A stretch of 40,646 nucleotides of DNA, taken from assembly GCF_900143625.1 (NCBI RefSeq), contig NZ_FRFF01000108.1, positions 1 through 40,646 on the forward strand. Direction: 5' to 3'. Positions within the stretch are counted from its first letter, which is position 1, and each line of letters begins with the position of its first letter. The notes under the pieces are model-generated. The model had not been told where the DNA came from and ran no database searches. It saw nothing but the letters and a program-made list of their open reading frames with translations. This DNA comes from Nocardiopsis sp. JB363. Its GTDB lineage: Bacteria; Actinomycetota; Actinomycetes; Streptosporangiales; Streptosporangiaceae. Both the position numbers and the translations under genes were made by a program. This document shows, one piece after another, positions 32,129 through 39,633 of the stretch.

Positions 32129-32176
32129 CGTGTCCTTTCAGGGCTCCCGGGATTCGGGAGGCGGGGGCGAGTGGTG

Positions 32177-32431
32177 TCAGGGACCCATCTCGATGGGTCG
32201 GTGGCGCATGGCCAGCTCGGCCAGTCGCTCCGGGCTCAAGTCGTTCGGGTCGTCGCCGGCCTCGACGTACTTATCGGGCCAGAAGAGGAGGTCGCTGACG
32301 TACGGGCACGGGATGCCCCGTTCCAGCAGGGTGATGTTGCGTTCGAGTAGGTCCTCGTCGCCCGCACCGATCCCGACGTCGATGATCTCGCGGAAGGCGG
32401 CGACGACCTCTTCCCGTGTCAACCCGCTCAT
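32177..32431 (-). CDS. Colicin DNase immunity protein (Im9/Im2-like)
   Basis: 84 aa from ATG 32431; the binding site GGAGGT lies inside the last codons of the toxin gene, and the ATG comes four bases after the toxin stop. GTG 32443 would leave no spacing. It follows the Im9 plan closely: LTREEVVAAFREIIDVGIGAGDED for helix I, DLLERNITLLERGIP for helix II, and PYVSDLLFWP for helix III. Im9 has SGSDLIYYP there; the DNase-contact Asp and Pro are kept, and the two Tyr are Phe-Trp here. Im proteins bind colicin DNases at an exosite beside the active site. The toxin just upstream carries exactly that DNase family, so the pair supports both calls. Confidence 0.88.
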   Translation of the reverse strand: MSGLTREEVVAAFREIIDVGIGAGDEDLLERNITLLERGIPCPYVSDLLFWPDKYVEAGDDPNDLSPERLAELAMRHRPIEMGP

Positions 32432-32435
32432 CTGG

Positions 32436-34484
32436 TCAGCCACCTCCGTAGTGGTAATCCGGATCGAGGATGTCGCGGTGGTAACGGGGGGTCACCACCA
32501 TGATGTTGTCCAGATCGTACACACCGCCCCCTCGACCGATCGGGGTGATGTGGTGCAGCACGTAACTGCGTTGTCCGCCCACCTGTTGGTTCTGGACCGC
32601 GAAGGGCGCGTTGCCGTTGCGCATTCGGGTGACCTGGTGCGGGGCGAACTGGCCGGCCAGTTCCGGGGTGTCGGCGACCGCGTTCCAGTAGGCGCCGCGG
32701 AACTGGTCGAAGGTGTCGAAGCTGCGCCCCTCCAGCTGATCGGCGATCTGCCGGGGAGTTCGACCGGCATTGCCTTCGGTGCCGCGCAGCCAGGTCCCGG
32801 TGACCTGGGGAAGGTTCTGTCCGCCGGTGGCCGTGCCGGGTGAGTTGCGGCGTTCGGTGGCGGTGGGTCCCCGGTCGTTCCCGGCCGGAGGACAGTTGTG
32901 CACCAGGAGCGGGGTGTCTCCGGCGAGCACGTGGTAGGTGCGCAGGTCGTCGACGCTGAGGTTGTGGACGGCCTGGCCGGTGACCGTGTACGCGTCGACC
33001 GTGTCGACCCGCGTCCAGGTGCCGTTGCCGGTGCGCAACCAGGTCCCCGGTTCGAGGTCGATCGCGTCCGTCCAGCCCTGTTCCGGAACCCAGAAGGGGT
33101 GGTCGTCGGTGGCGGTCACCAGCCCGGTCTCGCCCGCGCCGTCGTCTACCGAGACCTCGACGAGGGTGCGCTGCTCCGCTTGCTCCGGGAGCCCGCCGCC
33201 CGTGGGGATCAGCGCGGTCACCTCACGTGCCCCACGCTCTCCGGACTCCGGGTCCTGGGCCAGGACCAGGTCACCGACCTCGACCTGTTCGATGGGCCGG
33301 GCACCACCGTCGGCGAGCACTACGAGGGTGCCGGGCAAGAAGCTGTTGTCGCAGTCGGGATCGCCGCGCCGACCCCCCTGGCCATCGCCATCCCCCGAGT
33401 CACCGTCCCGGTCGGACCCACCACGGTCGTTCCCGGAAGCACCGTCGGGGCCTTTCCCTCCCAACAACTTGAACGGCTTGAGGAACCCACCGACCAGCAT
33501 GGTCGCGCCGTAGCCGAGGTTCTTGACGGTCCCGTCGCCTCCGCCGAGGTTGTCGTAGTTCTCATCGAAGGGTTCGAGGAAGCCGTTCCAGATGTCCTTG
33601 GCGCTGCCCCAAGGGTCGTTCCAGATGCCCTCCGCCATGGCCCCGGTGTTGGCCCAGGTCTCCTTGAAGCCGTCATGGCTGCACAGGTGCAGGTGGCAGC
33701 CGAGATCGAGGATCCCCTCCCCCATCTCCACGGCCCCTTGGCTGAGGCCTCCCCCGACCACGCACAGGTAGTGGGCGACCCAGCCGCAGTCCCAGTCGTA
33801 GTTGCCCTTGTCCTCCCAGGTGAAGGCGGGTCTGTCCTCATCGCCGTTGTCGGCGTCCGCACCTGGTTCGGAATCCTGGTCGGTGTCGTCGGCGCTCTGG
33901 CCCTGGTCGCCGGAAGAGTCCTCGTCGGGGTTGTCGGAGGGGTCGTCGGAGGAGGTGTCCTCCGGGGAGAGCGATACGTCGTCCACCGTGCTCGGGTTCG
34001 CCCGGTAGTTCTCGATACCGGTGCGCAGGGAATCAGGGTCGAGGAACCCGGGAGCGTCCGCGCCCGGGGCCGAGTCCGCCCCTGAATCGCCGTCCGGTGC
34101 GGTGGAGTCGTCAGCTTCTGCACCCCCGTCTTCGGGGGCTTCCGATTCGGGGGTCTGTGGGGTCGTGCCTTCCGGCTCCTGAGGGTCAGCACCATCCGCA
34201 TCCGGACCGCCAGGGCCGGGGCCACCGGGTTCGGAACCATCAGCACCGGAGTCACCGGAATCACCGGGTTCCCGGCCTTCGCCATCCGGGTCGGCGCCCG
34301 CTCCAGGTTCGTGCTCTCCCTCGCCGCTGAGTGCCCGGTCCGCTGCGGCACCGATCCCATCACTGATGGTCCCGGGGATTCCGGAGATGAACAGCGCGGC
34401 GGCGATCGCGGCCACCAACACGATGACGGCGGCGTACTCCAGCATCGTGGCGCCACGATCGGGATCATGGAGACGACGCAACAC
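32436..34484 (-). CDS. Flp-prepilin / Hint / colicin E9-type HNH nuclease fusion toxin
   Basis: 682 aa from GTG 34484 (GGAG six bases upstream). Residues 1-45: a short basic leader, then RG/ATMLEYAAVIVLVAAIAAALF, a class III prepilin signal with Glu16 at +5 and Tyr at +6 and a pilin helix. Residues 50-220: acidic Gly/Pro/Asp linker. Residues 225-345: Trp/Gly-rich helical pre-toxin region with four Cys. Residues 378-531: Hint domain, starting CDNSFLPGT and ending LLVHNC, which self-cleaves in relatives. Residues 544-672: colicin E9-like DNase (RRNSPGTATGG, FDTFDQFRGAYWNAV, GNAPFAVQNQQVGG, LHHITPIGRGGGVYDLDNI). E9 His102/103/127 correspond to His644, 645, 669; E9 His131 is Leu673 and Glu100 is Val642. 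The Im9-like gene follows. Export by the Tad system is inferred from the signal. Confidence 0.92.
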   Translation of the reverse strand: MLRRLHDPDRGATMLEYAAVIVLVAAIAAALFISGIPGTISDGIGAAADRALSGEGEHEPGAGADPDGEGREPGDSGDSGADGSEPGGPGPGGPDADGADPQEPEGTTPQTPESEAPEDGGAEADDSTAPDGDSGADSAPGADAPGFLDPDSLRTGIENYRANPSTVDDVSLSPEDTSSDDPSDNPDEDSSGDQGQSADDTDQDSEPGADADNGDEDRPAFTWEDKGNYDWDCGWVAHYLCVVGGGLSQGAVEMGEGILDLGCHLHLCSHDGFKETWANTGAMAEGIWNDPWGSAKDIWNGFLEPFDENYDNLGGGDGTVKNLGYGATMLVGGFLKPFKLLGGKGPDGASGNDRGGSDRDGDSGDGDGQGGRRGDPDCDNSFLPGTLVVLADGGARPIEQVEVGDLVLAQDPESGERGAREVTALIPTGGGLPEQAEQRTLVEVSVDDGAGETGLVTATDDHPFWVPEQGWTDAIDLEPGTWLRTGNGTWTRVDTVDAYTVTGQAVHNLSVDDLRTYHVLAGDTPLLVHNCPPAGNDRGPTATERRNSPGTATGGQNLPQVTGTWLRGTEGNAGRTPRQIADQLEGRSFDTFDQFRGAYWNAVADTPELAGQFAPHQVTRMRNGNAPFAVQNQQVGGQRSYVLHHITPIGRGGGVYDLDNIMVVTPRYHRDILDPDYHYGGG

Positions 34485-34804
34485 GGAACTCTCCGCTCTC
34501 CGGGGTCACCTGGGGGTCAGGGCGCGGAGGAAGGATAGGTCCGAAATGTCGGTCGGTATCAAGGTGCGGGCCTGGCCGTATGTGGCCAGACAGGCGGTCG
34601 TCGGCCCTGAACTGTGCTGATCTTCCAATGAAGGATCATCACGTTTGGGCCACATGGCGGACCCTGGTCCTTTTCCGAACCGGGTCCCGACCTCGGGTCA
34701 GAGAAGTCCTGGTGAGCCGTTGAGGACCGGCTCAGCGGGCATCCAACGCGTCGCGGCGATGGATCGCTCCGACAGCGAACTTGGACGTGTTCCAACATCG
34801 GAGA
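34485..34804. other. Intergenic promoter region of the pilin-toxin operon
   Basis: 320 bases. On the minus strand a possible promoter TTGATA (about 34560) with a TATCCT 19 bases on lies between the GGCC palindrome (34573-34588) and the GTG start. A second partial copy of the palindrome (GGGCCACATGG, about 34647-34657) lies upstream. No gene is seen. Confidence 0.45.
34573..34588. promoter_or_regulatory. 16-bp palindrome TGGCCGTATGTGGCCA upstream of the pilin-toxin
   Basis: Strict copy of TGGCCnnRTnnGGCCA. Its centre lies 96 bases upstream of the toxin GTG, just above the candidate -35. That is an activator-like position. Confidence 0.6.
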
Positions 34805-35953
34805 TCAGGTACCTCCACCACCATCGCCGCCTCCCCCTCCGCCACCATCACCGCCGCCGTCGGAGCCGCCGAACCCGCCCCATCCGCCTTCCCCGCCGAA
34901 CCCGCCCCAGCCGCTTTTTCCTCCGGACCCACCATCGAAGGAGCCTGCGACGCAGAACGAAGCGAATTCGTACACCTCGGTCCAGGTGAGGATCTCGCCG
35001 TCACCTGACAGCTCTGTCGATGTCTCCCCTGCGGCAGAGCGCACGTCGATGGAGTTCGATGAGCCTCTTCGGGACTTCGGCATCTTCGCAGTCAGCGCCC
35101 GGCCCAGCGCACTCATTCTCGTCAGGCCGTACAGCGCACAGATCCTCAGCGCGTCACCGTGGACCATCTCCCGTTCGACGGTCCCGGACAGCTCGTACCG
35201 CTCAGTCGCCTGTCGCAGCAACGACCCGCCCGCGGTGGTGAGGGGGACGAACTCGGCGTCCTTGTCCTCCAGGGGGCCGGCGAACCGCGACTCCTGACCC
35301 TTGGCGATCAGCCCCGGCACGATCAGAGACGCGCCGAAGATCAGCCCGGCCACCACCCACAGGTTCAGTCCGGAACCGGACAACAGCAGGACCACACAGG
35401 CGGCGACCAGCAGCCAACCGATGATTCCAAAGGCCTTCGACAGGTACTTCGCGGCGCTTCGCCGCTCGATCAGCGCGGGGAGTTCGTCGGAGACGGCCAC
35501 CAGCCCCCTACTCGCGAGCCCACGGCCCAGATCTCCGACGGCGTCGCTCCCGGCGACCTTCTCGATGACCTCCTCGCTCGGGACAGCCACCTTCTGCCTG
35601 CAAGCGGCGACGGCGGCGATTCGGACCGGGTCCTTCTCGGGGTGCAAACCGGGGCCGGTCAGACGGATGGATCCGCGAAGACGTCGCATCCGGGCCCTCT
35701 TGGTCAAGAGAAGGTCCATCACGGCGACCTGTCCCACTCTCTTGGCCCCGCCGGCCAGGTAGGCCAGCTCGGTCGGCGAGAGGGAATCCGCGTCGGTGTA
35801 GTCGGTGGGTGGTGGGACCTGCTCGATGTGGCGGCGGATACCGCGGTCGACCCTGATCAGGCGGATGGCCGGCCATCCGCCCAGCAGCAACCCCAGGAGC
35901 AGTGCACCGAGGGCCATCCCGAAGAGAGCGAGGGGTAACGCGTAGTCGTCCAA
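34805..35953 (-). CDS. TIGR04222-like membrane protein with Gly-rich tail
   Basis: 382 aa from TTG 35953 (AAAGG about nine bases upstream). One N-terminal helix (LALFGMALGALLLGLLLGGW), a soluble segment with SLSPTELAYLAGGAKRVGQVAVMDLL in its core LSPTELAYLAGGAKRVGQVA, two helices at ~180-225, another soluble segment, and ~45 residues of almost pure Gly with Ser/Trp/Phe. The TELAYLAGG-VA--DL pattern and Gly-rich end match the TIGR04222 family, here without the usual tail cysteines. Function unknown. A degenerate GGCC half-site (GGTTCGGCCA, about 35983-35992) lies upstream. The gene is divergent from the Flp pilin and might belong to the same surface system. Confidence 0.65.
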   Translation of the reverse strand: MDDYALPLALFGMALGALLLGLLLGGWPAIRLIRVDRGIRRHIEQVPPPTDYTDADSLSPTELAYLAGGAKRVGQVAVMDLLLTKRARMRRLRGSIRLTGPGLHPEKDPVRIAAVAACRQKVAVPSEEVIEKVAGSDAVGDLGRGLASRGLVAVSDELPALIERRSAAKYLSKAFGIIGWLLVAACVVLLLSGSGLNLWVVAGLIFGASLIVPGLIAKGQESRFAGPLEDKDAEFVPLTTAGGSLLRQATERYELSGTVEREMVHGDALRICALYGLTRMSALGRALTAKMPKSRRGSSNSIDVRSAAGETSTELSGDGEILTWTEVYEFASFCVAGSFDGGSGGKSGWGGFGGEGGWGGFGGSDGGGDGGGGGGGDGGGGT

Positions 35954-36612
35954 GGCTGAGGACCTTTCAGGCTCGCAGGAACGGTTCGGCCAGGGTGGTC
36001 ATGGCGAGAGGTTCCGAAGGCGGAGCCAGGGGCAGAGGCGGGGTCGCGAGGGCTCTCCCATGGTGAGAAGACCGAAATGGCTGAGTGGTTCCCGATGCGC
36101 TGGTACTCACGGTGGAGTTGTGGCCTGAGGTGAGAAAGAGTCGCTGACCTGCTTATTCGCATGCGAGAGCCGGGATTATCGGAACCGAGTACCAGAATGT
36201 GGGTCGCGGAGATCTCCCGACCTGGGCTCTATCGCTCTGAGCTGGGTGGATACGCCCAGTCGTGACGCATTGGAGAGGTGCGTGCGATCATAGGCGTGAG
36301 AGGAGTCGAGGGTTGCACGAAGCGGCGGCCATGTGAACAGAGAACTCAAGGCCTACCTGCATTCACCTGGGATTTCGCGGAAACCCCCTGAAAACCTCGG
36401 GCGGTGCCATGACAATCGTGGTGTCAACAGATATGGCCAGATCCGGCCAGAAGCCGGCATAGTGCACCGCTTCTTATTCGATAGTGGAGTGACGAGCGTT
36501 CACAGAGCCCCCGTCACAAGCGCCGGTGAGCCCGAGCCCCAGGCTCACCGCCAGGCGACCACGTGGTCGTGGCAGTCCATATAGCCCCCACTCCCAGCAA
36601 GGAGTCACCCCC
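35954..36612. other. Intergenic region upstream of the Flp pilin
   Basis: 659 bases, no convincing gene. Contains the strict palindrome at 36434-36449 and presumably a strong promoter for the pilin. The long leader upstream of the pilin may carry further control, but I see no clear riboswitch. Confidence 0.5.
36434..36449. promoter_or_regulatory. 16-bp palindrome TGGCCAGATCCGGCCA upstream of the Flp pilin
   Basis: Strict copy of TGGCCnnRTnnGGCCA, centred 172 bases before the pilin ATG. Same motif as upstream of the pilin-toxin and of the gene at 39634. Confidence 0.6.
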
Positions 36613-36831
36613 ATGAACTTCACCCACAAGCTTTGGGCCAAGATCAACACCATGGTCCTCCCGAGGGACCCCGAAGCCAAGGACAAGGGCGCCGGCTTCG
36701 TCGAGTACGGGGCCATCATCGTGTTCGTCGCCCTCGTCGCCGCCCTTTTCTACAACAGCAGCATCGGCACCAACATTGTCCAAGGAATCAGCAACGCGAT
36801 TTCTCAGGTTTTCCTTCCGAGTGGCGGATAG
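36613..36831 (+). CDS. flp: Flp-family type IVb major pilin
   Basis: 72 aa from ATG 36613 with AAGGAG eight bases upstream. A 26-residue leader (NFTHKLWAKINTMVLPRDP...KDKG) ends at the prepilin cut KG/AGFVEYGAIIVFVALVAALF, with Glu31 at +5 and Tyr at +6, exactly the Flp signature. The mature protein is ~46 aa: one long hydrophobic helix and a short Asn/Ser end. Flp pilins are the main fibre subunits of Tad pili, so this is probably the partner of the Tad operon 26 kb away. The gene is followed after ~100 bases by an OmpA-type lipoprotein gene; a short AT-rich gap separates them. Confidence 0.93.
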   Translation: MNFTHKLWAKINTMVLPRDPEAKDKGAGFVEYGAIIVFVALVAALFYNSSIGTNIVQGISNAISQVFLPSGG

Positions 36832-36932
36832 AGCGAACGCATTTTCTCTAATTTAACCGTGAGCACTCCGAAAACTAGATCACTCTCGAGACCTTGATCT
36901 TAATTACCACACATCCAGAGGAGCGGGGAAAT

Positions 36933-37976
36933 TTGACGTTCATCAGTGCGGATTCCCCAAAAAAAGGGCGAAATTTTGCCTTGGCCTGCTCAACTTCTGC
37001 CATCACTATATTACTAGTCTCTGGCTGCGTGGTGAGTTCGGATGAAACCCCCGGGGAACCTGATGAGGCCCAATCAAATCCCTCTGAAGAAGCCAACCCC
37101 AGACCAAGCAACCAAGATGGGGAAGTCATTGCAAGCTCTACTACAACAGCAACCACACTTGGGTCTGAACTACAAGTAGATGTTTACTCCCTTGAGAGGA
37201 TGAACAGCGAATTTCTTCGACTCCGACTCGGCGTAACCAACAACTCCCCTGAGGGGTTCAATATTGGCTTTGGCCTGGCCGAAGGAGATGACCAACTCTC
37301 AGCCAGCTACATTAGCCTCATTGATGCCGAGAACCAGCAACGGTATTTTAGCTTTGACCAAAGTGATGGTAGTTGTTTTTGCAGCTCTCTCGACGGACCT
37401 ATCGCGAGTGGCGAGACAGAAACACTCTGGGTTGTTTACCCACAGCCTCCAGCTGACCTGGAGAATATGGCTGTCGTTACACCTTTGACTCCTCCCATGC
37501 TTGATGTTCCTATTAGCGATTCATCCGAATCGATCGAGAGCAGCAACCTTGCAGACGCACAGGTACTTGACCTAACTATGATTTCTGATCAGCTCGAAGA
37601 TCAGACAGGAAGAACCGAAAGTAGTGACGAAGTTAGCATCCTTCTTTCGTCAGATGTTCTCTTCGAAACGAACAGTTCTGATCTGAGCAACGAGGCCGAG
37701 GAAATGCTGGATCAGGTAGCCCAAGAAATCGATGATGCAAGTGCGGAGACTGTGTCCATTGACGGACATGCAGACAATACAGGAAACGACTCTGTAAACG
37801 TACCACTCTCCAAGGAACGTGCAGAAAGCGTTGAGTCTGCCCTATCCGATCTCATTACACGCCAAGGCCTTTCCTTCGAAGTTGAAGGGCATGGATCAGC
37901 TGACCCGATCGCGGATAACGCCACCGAAGAAGGACGTGAACGCAACCGGCGAGTGAGCGTCACGTTCGAAAAATAG
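36933..37976 (+). CDS. OmpA-family peptidoglycan-binding lipoprotein
   Basis: 347 aa from TTG 36933, with GAGGAG nine bases upstream; TTG 36894 would overlap that site. Signal with lipobox LVSGC (Cys32), a disordered acidic linker (33-75), a beta-type domain (76-200) with CxC at 148/150, and an OmpA C-terminal domain (236-345): DVLFETNSSDL, SIDGHADNTGND, LSKERAESVESAL, then EEGRERNRRVSV. The Asp (D281) and Arg (R339 region) that bind diaminopimelate in OmpA domains are kept. It should tie a lipid-anchored surface factor to the wall. The middle domain is shared with the next protein. Codon use is plainly AT-richer than the Tad operon, suggesting transfer. Confidence 0.88.
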   Translation: MTFISADSPKKGRNFALACSTSAITILLVSGCVVSSDETPGEPDEAQSNPSEEANPRPSNQDGEVIASSTTTATTLGSELQVDVYSLERMNSEFLRLRLGVTNNSPEGFNIGFGLAEGDDQLSASYISLIDAENQQRYFSFDQSDGSCFCSSLDGPIASGETETLWVVYPQPPADLENMAVVTPLTPPMLDVPISDSSESIESSNLADAQVLDLTMISDQLEDQTGRTESSDEVSILLSSDVLFETNSSDLSNEAEEMLDQVAQEIDDASAETVSIDGHADNTGNDSVNVPLSKERAESVESALSDLITRQGLSFEVEGHGSADPIADNATEEGRERNRRVSVTFEK

Positions 37977-37983
37977 GGAAGCC

Positions 37984-38511
37984 ATGAATTCTAGACTACG
38001 AGCAGTTGGAGCTGTTGCTCTCATTACTGCCATCTCCTTCTCAACTGCATCCGGGGTTCTCGCATCTGCTCACCCAATGACTGACGATCTCGAATCTACG
38101 GGAACAGCTGAATCCAACGAAGATATTAGCTCTGGCCTCACCGCAGAGGCTCACTCAGCAGAAAAAAATGATTCCGGTAATCTGCTTTCAGTAACTTGGA
38201 GCATCAAAAACGAGGGGAGTGGGAATGTATTTTTCACATGGCCCTCTGGAACCTCATATATGTACAAAGATGCACTTACTTATTCAGGAGTCACCATCAC
38301 CTCGGACTCCGGCGATAGGCGGTTTCATCCAGTCATGGATGGTGATAATAATTGTCTCTGCTCGGGCAATGTTTCCATCGACTTCAAGGAAAATATTGGC
38401 GCGGGCGAACAGGTCGCCTACTGGTCTATGTACTCCGTCCCTGAGGACGTGGAAGCCATCACGCTGGAGATTCCCGGGTTCGAGCCGATCGAGGACATCC
38501 CGATCTCCTGA
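37984..38511 (+). CDS. Secreted protein sharing the middle domain of the OmpA lipoprotein
   Basis: 175 aa. Start seven bases after the lipoprotein gene, AGGGA upstream. A Sec signal (AVGALITAISFSTASGVLASA-like; here RAVGAVALITAISFSTASG) is cut near residue 28-30, then an acidic spacer and one domain (52-175). That domain parallels residues 76-195 of the OmpA lipoprotein: a CxC pair (Cys124/126, CLCSG against CFCSS), then GE-----W-MYSVPEDVE against GE-----WVVYPQPPADLE, and both end in PIS after a Pro-rich run. So the two genes carry one duplicated domain, in one case free, in the other wall-anchored. Function unknown. DNA is AT-rich like the preceding gene. Confidence 0.75.
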   Translation: MNSRLRAVGAVALITAISFSTASGVLASAHPMTDDLESTGTAESNEDISSGLTAEAHSAEKNDSGNLLSVTWSIKNEGSGNVFFTWPSGTSYMYKDALTYSGVTITSDSGDRRFHPVMDGDNNCLCSGNVSIDFKENIGAGEQVAYWSMYSVPEDVEAITLEIPGFEPIEDIPIS

Positions 38512-38579
38512 TCCTCCTCTGACCGCTCCAACCCACTCCCCGACTTCCCACCCACACCTGGACTCCACTGGAGGCGGCG

Positions 38580-39227
38580 TTGACCACCCCCCACCGCCCC
38601 GAGCTCGGGGATTCGCGACGGACCTCTTCGACCAGGCCTTTGCCCCGGCTCAACCGTCGACTGAGCAACGCTCTGCGGTGGTTCCGTCCTGGGCACCAGG
38701 AGAGCAGTGACCGTGGTGCGGGGTTCGTGGAGATCGGTGTCGTCACCATCTTCGCCGCCGCGATCATCACGCTCATCTACCAGAGCGAGCTCAGCTCCAC
38801 CTTCAACAACGGGGTGCGCCAGATGGTCTGTCTGGTCGGCGGACCCGAGTGTGGTGACGAGACCTGGGTGGATCACGACCGCCCCGAGGAACCCGAAGAA
38901 TACGAGTGGGGCGGCGGCGACAACAACCACGCGGACAACCAGAACATCGCCATGCAGTCCGCCACGGCCTATGGCTGGACCGACCAGGAGTGGACCTGCC
39001 TGGACAACATGTGGGGCCAGATGTCCGGCTGGGACCCGAGCATCGTCGACCCCCAATACGGCACGCACGGCATCGTCGGATTCAACCCGGCCGTGCACGG
39101 TGCGATGCCGGATGGTTTCCAGAACAGCGCCTCGGTCCAGATCGACTGGGGGCTGAGCTACATCGAGAGCACCCACGGCACCCCCTGTCAGGCTTGGTCG
39201 TATTGGCAGAGCACCAAGTCCTACTGA
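38580..39227 (+). CDS. Flp-type prepilin fused to a degenerate transglycosylase/APF-like domain
   Basis: 215 aa from TTG 38580 (GGAGG five bases upstream). Residues 1-46: long basic leader; cut RG/AGFVEIGVVTIFAAAIITLIY with Glu51 at +5 but Ile in place of Tyr at +6; pilin helix to ~66. Acidic linker 90-120. Residues 125-215 follow the actinomycete SLT/APF C-terminal domain: YGWTDQEWTCLDNMWGQMSGW, in its parts YGW, CLDNMW and SGW, then DPQYGTHGIVG, QIDWGLSYIESTHGTPC and AWSYWQS. Relatives have E-SGW with the catalytic Glu; here that position is Met148. The two Cys (140, 203) could pair. So a pilin-borne wall-binding module, probably without lytic activity. Codon GC is high again, unlike the two genes before it. 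Confidence 0.82.
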   Translation: MTTPHRPELGDSRRTSSTRPLPRLNRRLSNALRWFRPGHQESSDRGAGFVEIGVVTIFAAAIITLIYQSELSSTFNNGVRQMVCLVGGPECGDETWVDHDRPEEPEEYEWGGGDNNHADNQNIAMQSATAYGWTDQEWTCLDNMWGQMSGWDPSIVDPQYGTHGIVGFNPAVHGAMPDGFQNSASVQIDWGLSYIESTHGTPCQAWSYWQSTKSY

Positions 39228-39633
39228 GTCGACGCAACGCGCTCTGAGCTCGCTCTGGCTCCCGCTCTCAGACCTGCCTGAACCGTCCATCACCGCGTCG
39301 GGGTTTCGCGAGCCTGGCCGGGTGATTCCTGCTCCCACTCCCCCATGGCGGCCCCTCGATGTCGCGGGCTCATCCCCATGAACCATCCGCCGGCCAGCCG
39401 CCACGCACGTCCCTTCACCACTCTCCGTCCCTAAGGGGTGGGCCCTCCCTGCACTCCACTGCCCCCTTTCCTCTGGTACCGCAGCCGTTCCAATGCCGCT
39501 CACCCTCCGCGACCTGCAAATCCCCCATCGTGGCCGGATTCGGCCACGGAAAGTCACTCTCGGGCCACGACTTTTTCCCGTCTATGCGGCAGAGTGTCCA
39601 TCGAAGGCAACGCAGCGTTGCTAAGAACGAAAC
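39228..39633. other. Intergenic region with GGCC palindrome
   Basis: 406 bases without a credible gene. The strict palindrome at 39531-39546 lies in its last third, and a second half-site (CGGGCCACGA, about 39561-39570) follows it. Confidence 0.5.
39531..39546. promoter_or_regulatory. 16-bp palindrome TGGCCGGATTCGGCCA upstream of the last gene
   Basis: Strict copy of TGGCCnnRTnnGGCCA, extended to 20 bases as CGTGGCCG-GATT-CGGCCACG. Its centre lies 96 bases before ATG 39634, the same distance as for the pilin-toxin. Confidence 0.6.
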
